A stretch of 64,000 nucleotides of DNA, from assembly GCF_048060115.1 (NCBI RefSeq), contig NZ_JBHMIM010000040.1:1-64000 (forward strand), written 5' to 3'. Positions 62,444-64,000 of this stretch are shown here, piece by piece. Positions within the stretch are counted from its first letter, which is position 1. Every line of letters begins with the position of its first letter. The stretch is from Micromonospora_E sp048060115 (lineage in GTDB: Bacteria > Actinomycetota > Actinomycetes > Mycobacteriales > Micromonosporaceae). The position numbers were made by a program, and so were the translations under genes. Under the pieces are notes generated by a model. The model ran no database searches. It was not told the DNA's origin and saw only the letters and a program-made list of their open reading frames with translations.

Positions 62444-62488
62444 GCTTGGCAGCTCACCGGCGGGCTCCGCAGCGGAGAGAACCACACT

Positions 62489-62529
62489 CAGGCGTACGGA
62501 CCGGGCGTTCTTCCCGGTCTGTACGCCTG
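62489..62529 (+). terminator. Terminator after pgl
   Basis: A 17-bp stem (62489-62505 with 62513-62529), one G-U pair, loop CGTTCTT, 45 nt after the pgl stop. Ends the tkt-pgl operon. Confidence 0.8.
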
Positions 62530-62667
62530 CTGCCTGTCTGGGCTTCACCCAATGGTCGTACTCGACCGCGAACATCGCCCGTGACTCACCCGGGCCAGGT
62601 TCCGTTCGACAGGACAGCCCGCGCAATCGCCCGTAGCTGCTCAACCGCACCCTTGGCAGGTCGACGC

Positions 62668-63654
62668 ATGCTCAGCACCTCAGCCGTCAGCGTGGTCATC
62701 CCCACGCACAGCCGTCCGGATCTCGTCACCCGCGCCGTCCGCAGTGCCCTCGCACAGAGCTTCGAGGACATCGAAGTGATCGTGGTGATCGACGGGCCCG
62801 ACCAGGCGACCCGGGCCGCGCTCGACGCGATCGCCGACACCCGGCTGCGGGTGATCGAACTGCCCGAGCGTGGCGGCGCACCGCAGGCGCGCAACGTCGG
62901 GGTACGGCAGGCGCGCGCGCCCTGGGTGGCGCTGCTCGACGACGACGACGAGTGGCTGCCCCACAAGCTCGCCGCGCAACTCGACGTCGCTCGCGGGGCG
63001 TCCGCACCGCTGCCGATCGTCGCGAGCCGGTTGATCAACCGGACCCCACGGGCCGAGTTCGTCATTCCCCGCCGGCTGCCCGGACCAGACGAGCCGCCCA
63101 GCGAGTACTTCACCGTCCGCCGGGGGCTGTTCCATGGCGACGGCTTCATCCAGACGTCGACGATCATGGCTCCGACCGAACTGTTCCGCCGGGTGCCGTT
63201 CGATCCGACGGTGCCCCGGATGCAGGAGCTCGACTGGTCCCTGCGGGCGCTGAGCCACGACGACGTCGCACTCGTCTTCGCCGACGAGCCGCTGGTCATC
63301 TGGCATCAGGACGAGAACCGGCCCCGGATCAGCCTGCGTTCGCCGTGGCAGGCGCAGCTCGAGTGGCTGCGGCGCAGCCGCCCACTGATGACACCCCGGG
63401 CGTACGCGGCACTCACGATGAGCGTGATCAGCTCGATGGCGGCACCGACCCGCAGCGGCAAGGTCTTCGCCTCACTGCTGCGCGAGGCCCGGCGGCATGG
63501 CCGGCCGGGCACGCTGGACTACCTCACGTTCGCGCAGATCTGGCTGATTCCGCCGGACCTGCGCCGCACGGTACGGGACATGATGCTCAAGCGCCGTGAC
63601 TGGCCGCAGCCCGCGCAGCCGGCGCGCCCGGCCGATCGGTCGGTCGCTTCCTAG
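62668..63654 (+). CDS. GT2-family glycosyltransferase
   Basis: A 328-residue GT-A fold glycosyltransferase. The start VSVVIPTHSRPDLVTRAVRS is the nucleotide-sugar domain, LLDDDDEWLPHK carries the metal-binding DxD, and QELDWSLRALSHD is the acceptor-side motif. Probably cytosolic or membrane-associated and involved in surface glycan synthesis; donor and acceptor unknown. ATG at 62668 has a weak CAGG upstream. Its stop shares CTAG with the convergent gene at 63651. Confidence 0.87.
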   Translation: MLSTSAVSVVIPTHSRPDLVTRAVRSALAQSFEDIEVIVVIDGPDQATRAALDAIADTRLRVIELPERGGAPQARNVGVRQARAPWVALLDDDDEWLPHKLAAQLDVARGASAPLPIVASRLINRTPRAEFVIPRRLPGPDEPPSEYFTVRRGLFHGDGFIQTSTIMAPTELFRRVPFDPTVPRMQELDWSLRALSHDDVALVFADEPLVIWHQDENRPRISLRSPWQAQLEWLRRSRPLMTPRAYAALTMSVISSMAAPTRSGKVFASLLREARRHGRPGTLDYLTFAQIWLIPPDLRRTVRDMMLKRRDWPQPAQPARPADRSVAS

Positions 63655-64000
63655 CCGATCTTGGTGCCGTCGCGGGCCGACCGGTCGGGCACGCGTAGCG
63701 TCGCCCGTACCCGCCGACCCGCCATCCACGCGACCACCACCGTGGCCTTGGCCAGTGACCGCACACCCGCCACCTCGACCGTCGTCGGCACCAGGGCGGG
63801 TGCCCGGCCCCGCCCGGTCAGCCGGGGCATGCCGCCCGCCAGGTCGGCCACGTCGAACCGGGTCAGGTCGGCCACGCCGACCGCGTCGGCGGTCACGTCG
63901 CGGTGCCCGTACACCGAGGTCACCGCGTCGAACAGCGGCTCGTCGGCGCAGCGCACCCACCGCGCCCGGCCGAGCGCGGCGGTCCGCCACAGCTGTACGC
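63651..64000 (-). CDS. Unrecognised protein, C-terminal part (start beyond window)
   Basis: The minus-strand frame is open from the window edge to a TAG at 63653-63651. It reads VQLWRTAALGRARW, a Cys-Ala-Asp segment, LFDAVTSVYGHRDVTADAVG and a final strand-rich stretch ending ATLRVPDRSARDGTKIG. I do not recognise a domain. The composition is like the end of a secreted or surface enzyme but that is a guess. It overlaps the GT2 gene tail-to-tail by 3 bp. Confidence 0.55.
   Translation of the reverse strand, partial: VQLWRTAALGRARWVRCADEPLFDAVTSVYGHRDVTADAVGVADLTRFDVADLAGGMPRLTGRGRAPALVPTTVEVAGVRSLAKATVVVAWMAGRRVRATLRVPDRSARDGTKIG

Overview
The window is high-GC actinobacterial DNA. GTG and TTG starts, 4-nt start/stop overlaps and gene content all suggest Micromonosporaceae (Micromonospora/Salinispora-like), although no rRNA or marker gene is present to prove the genus. 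Much of it is chromosomal core. The gene blocks moxR-DUF58-VWA-fabG-inhA-hemH, acn plus an AcnR-like TetR, enoyl-CoA hydratase/HTH/ABC-F, sufR-B-D-Rieske-C-S-U-T, ctaA, ctaB and tkt-tal-pgi-zwf-opcA-pgl correspond, in broken-up order, to what I recall of the Mycobacterium tuberculosis Rv1445-Rv1485 region. The order and content of that comparison come from memory and were not computed.

Layout. 1-230: end of an IS110-type transposase and a palindromic repeat. 225-7300 (minus strand): moxR, DUF58 and VWA genes, fabG-inhA-hemH (fatty-acid elongation and haem) and a HAD phosphatase. 7540-9925: a small Cys/His protein and two membrane bPH2 proteins. 9967-12430: sirtuin, hotdog thioesterase, MBL hydrolase, with an MFS remnant and a truncated NsrR/Rrf2 regulator. 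12500-15300: flavohaemoglobin, cupin and PfkB sugar kinase, with two DosR-box-like sites. 15646-26910: secreted polysaccharide enzymes (LPMO, giant amylopullulanase, anchored CBM2-like protein) around asnB and an Xaa-Pro aminopeptidase. 27267-31736: acnA, a DUF2630 protein, a HAD hydrolase and the TetR gene.

31855-34021 holds the most unusual module. Three overlapping genes encode a TIGR04222-type membrane protein ending in Cys-Gly-Gly repeats, a DUF692 (MNIO-type) metalloenzyme, and a small protein whose N-terminus resembles DUF2063/MbnC-like partners. By analogy with known MNIO systems, I infer a RiPP-like cysteine-modifying system acting on a membrane-anchored substrate.

34051-42400 contains an atypical SDR, a uracil/thymine-mismatch glycosylase, a zinc-ribbon protein, an ABC exporter, the crotonase/HTH/ABC-F group and two uncharacterised proteins. 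The ABC-F gene has an elaborate leader with a 6-9 codon peptide and nested hairpins, which looks like an attenuator. 42430-49219 is the complete suf Fe-S assembly operon. 49386-53810 carries haem A synthase, an APC permease, a small hypothetical gene and protohaem IX farnesyltransferase. 54129-62443 is a pentose-phosphate/glucose-6-phosphate operon with overlapping genes. The window closes with a GT2 glycosyltransferase and the 3' end of an unrecognised gene.

A recurring feature is a TANNNT hexamer 6-8 nt upstream of ATG or GTG, suggesting about eleven leaderless transcripts. Several convergent gene pairs end inside inverted repeats that contain both stop codons.
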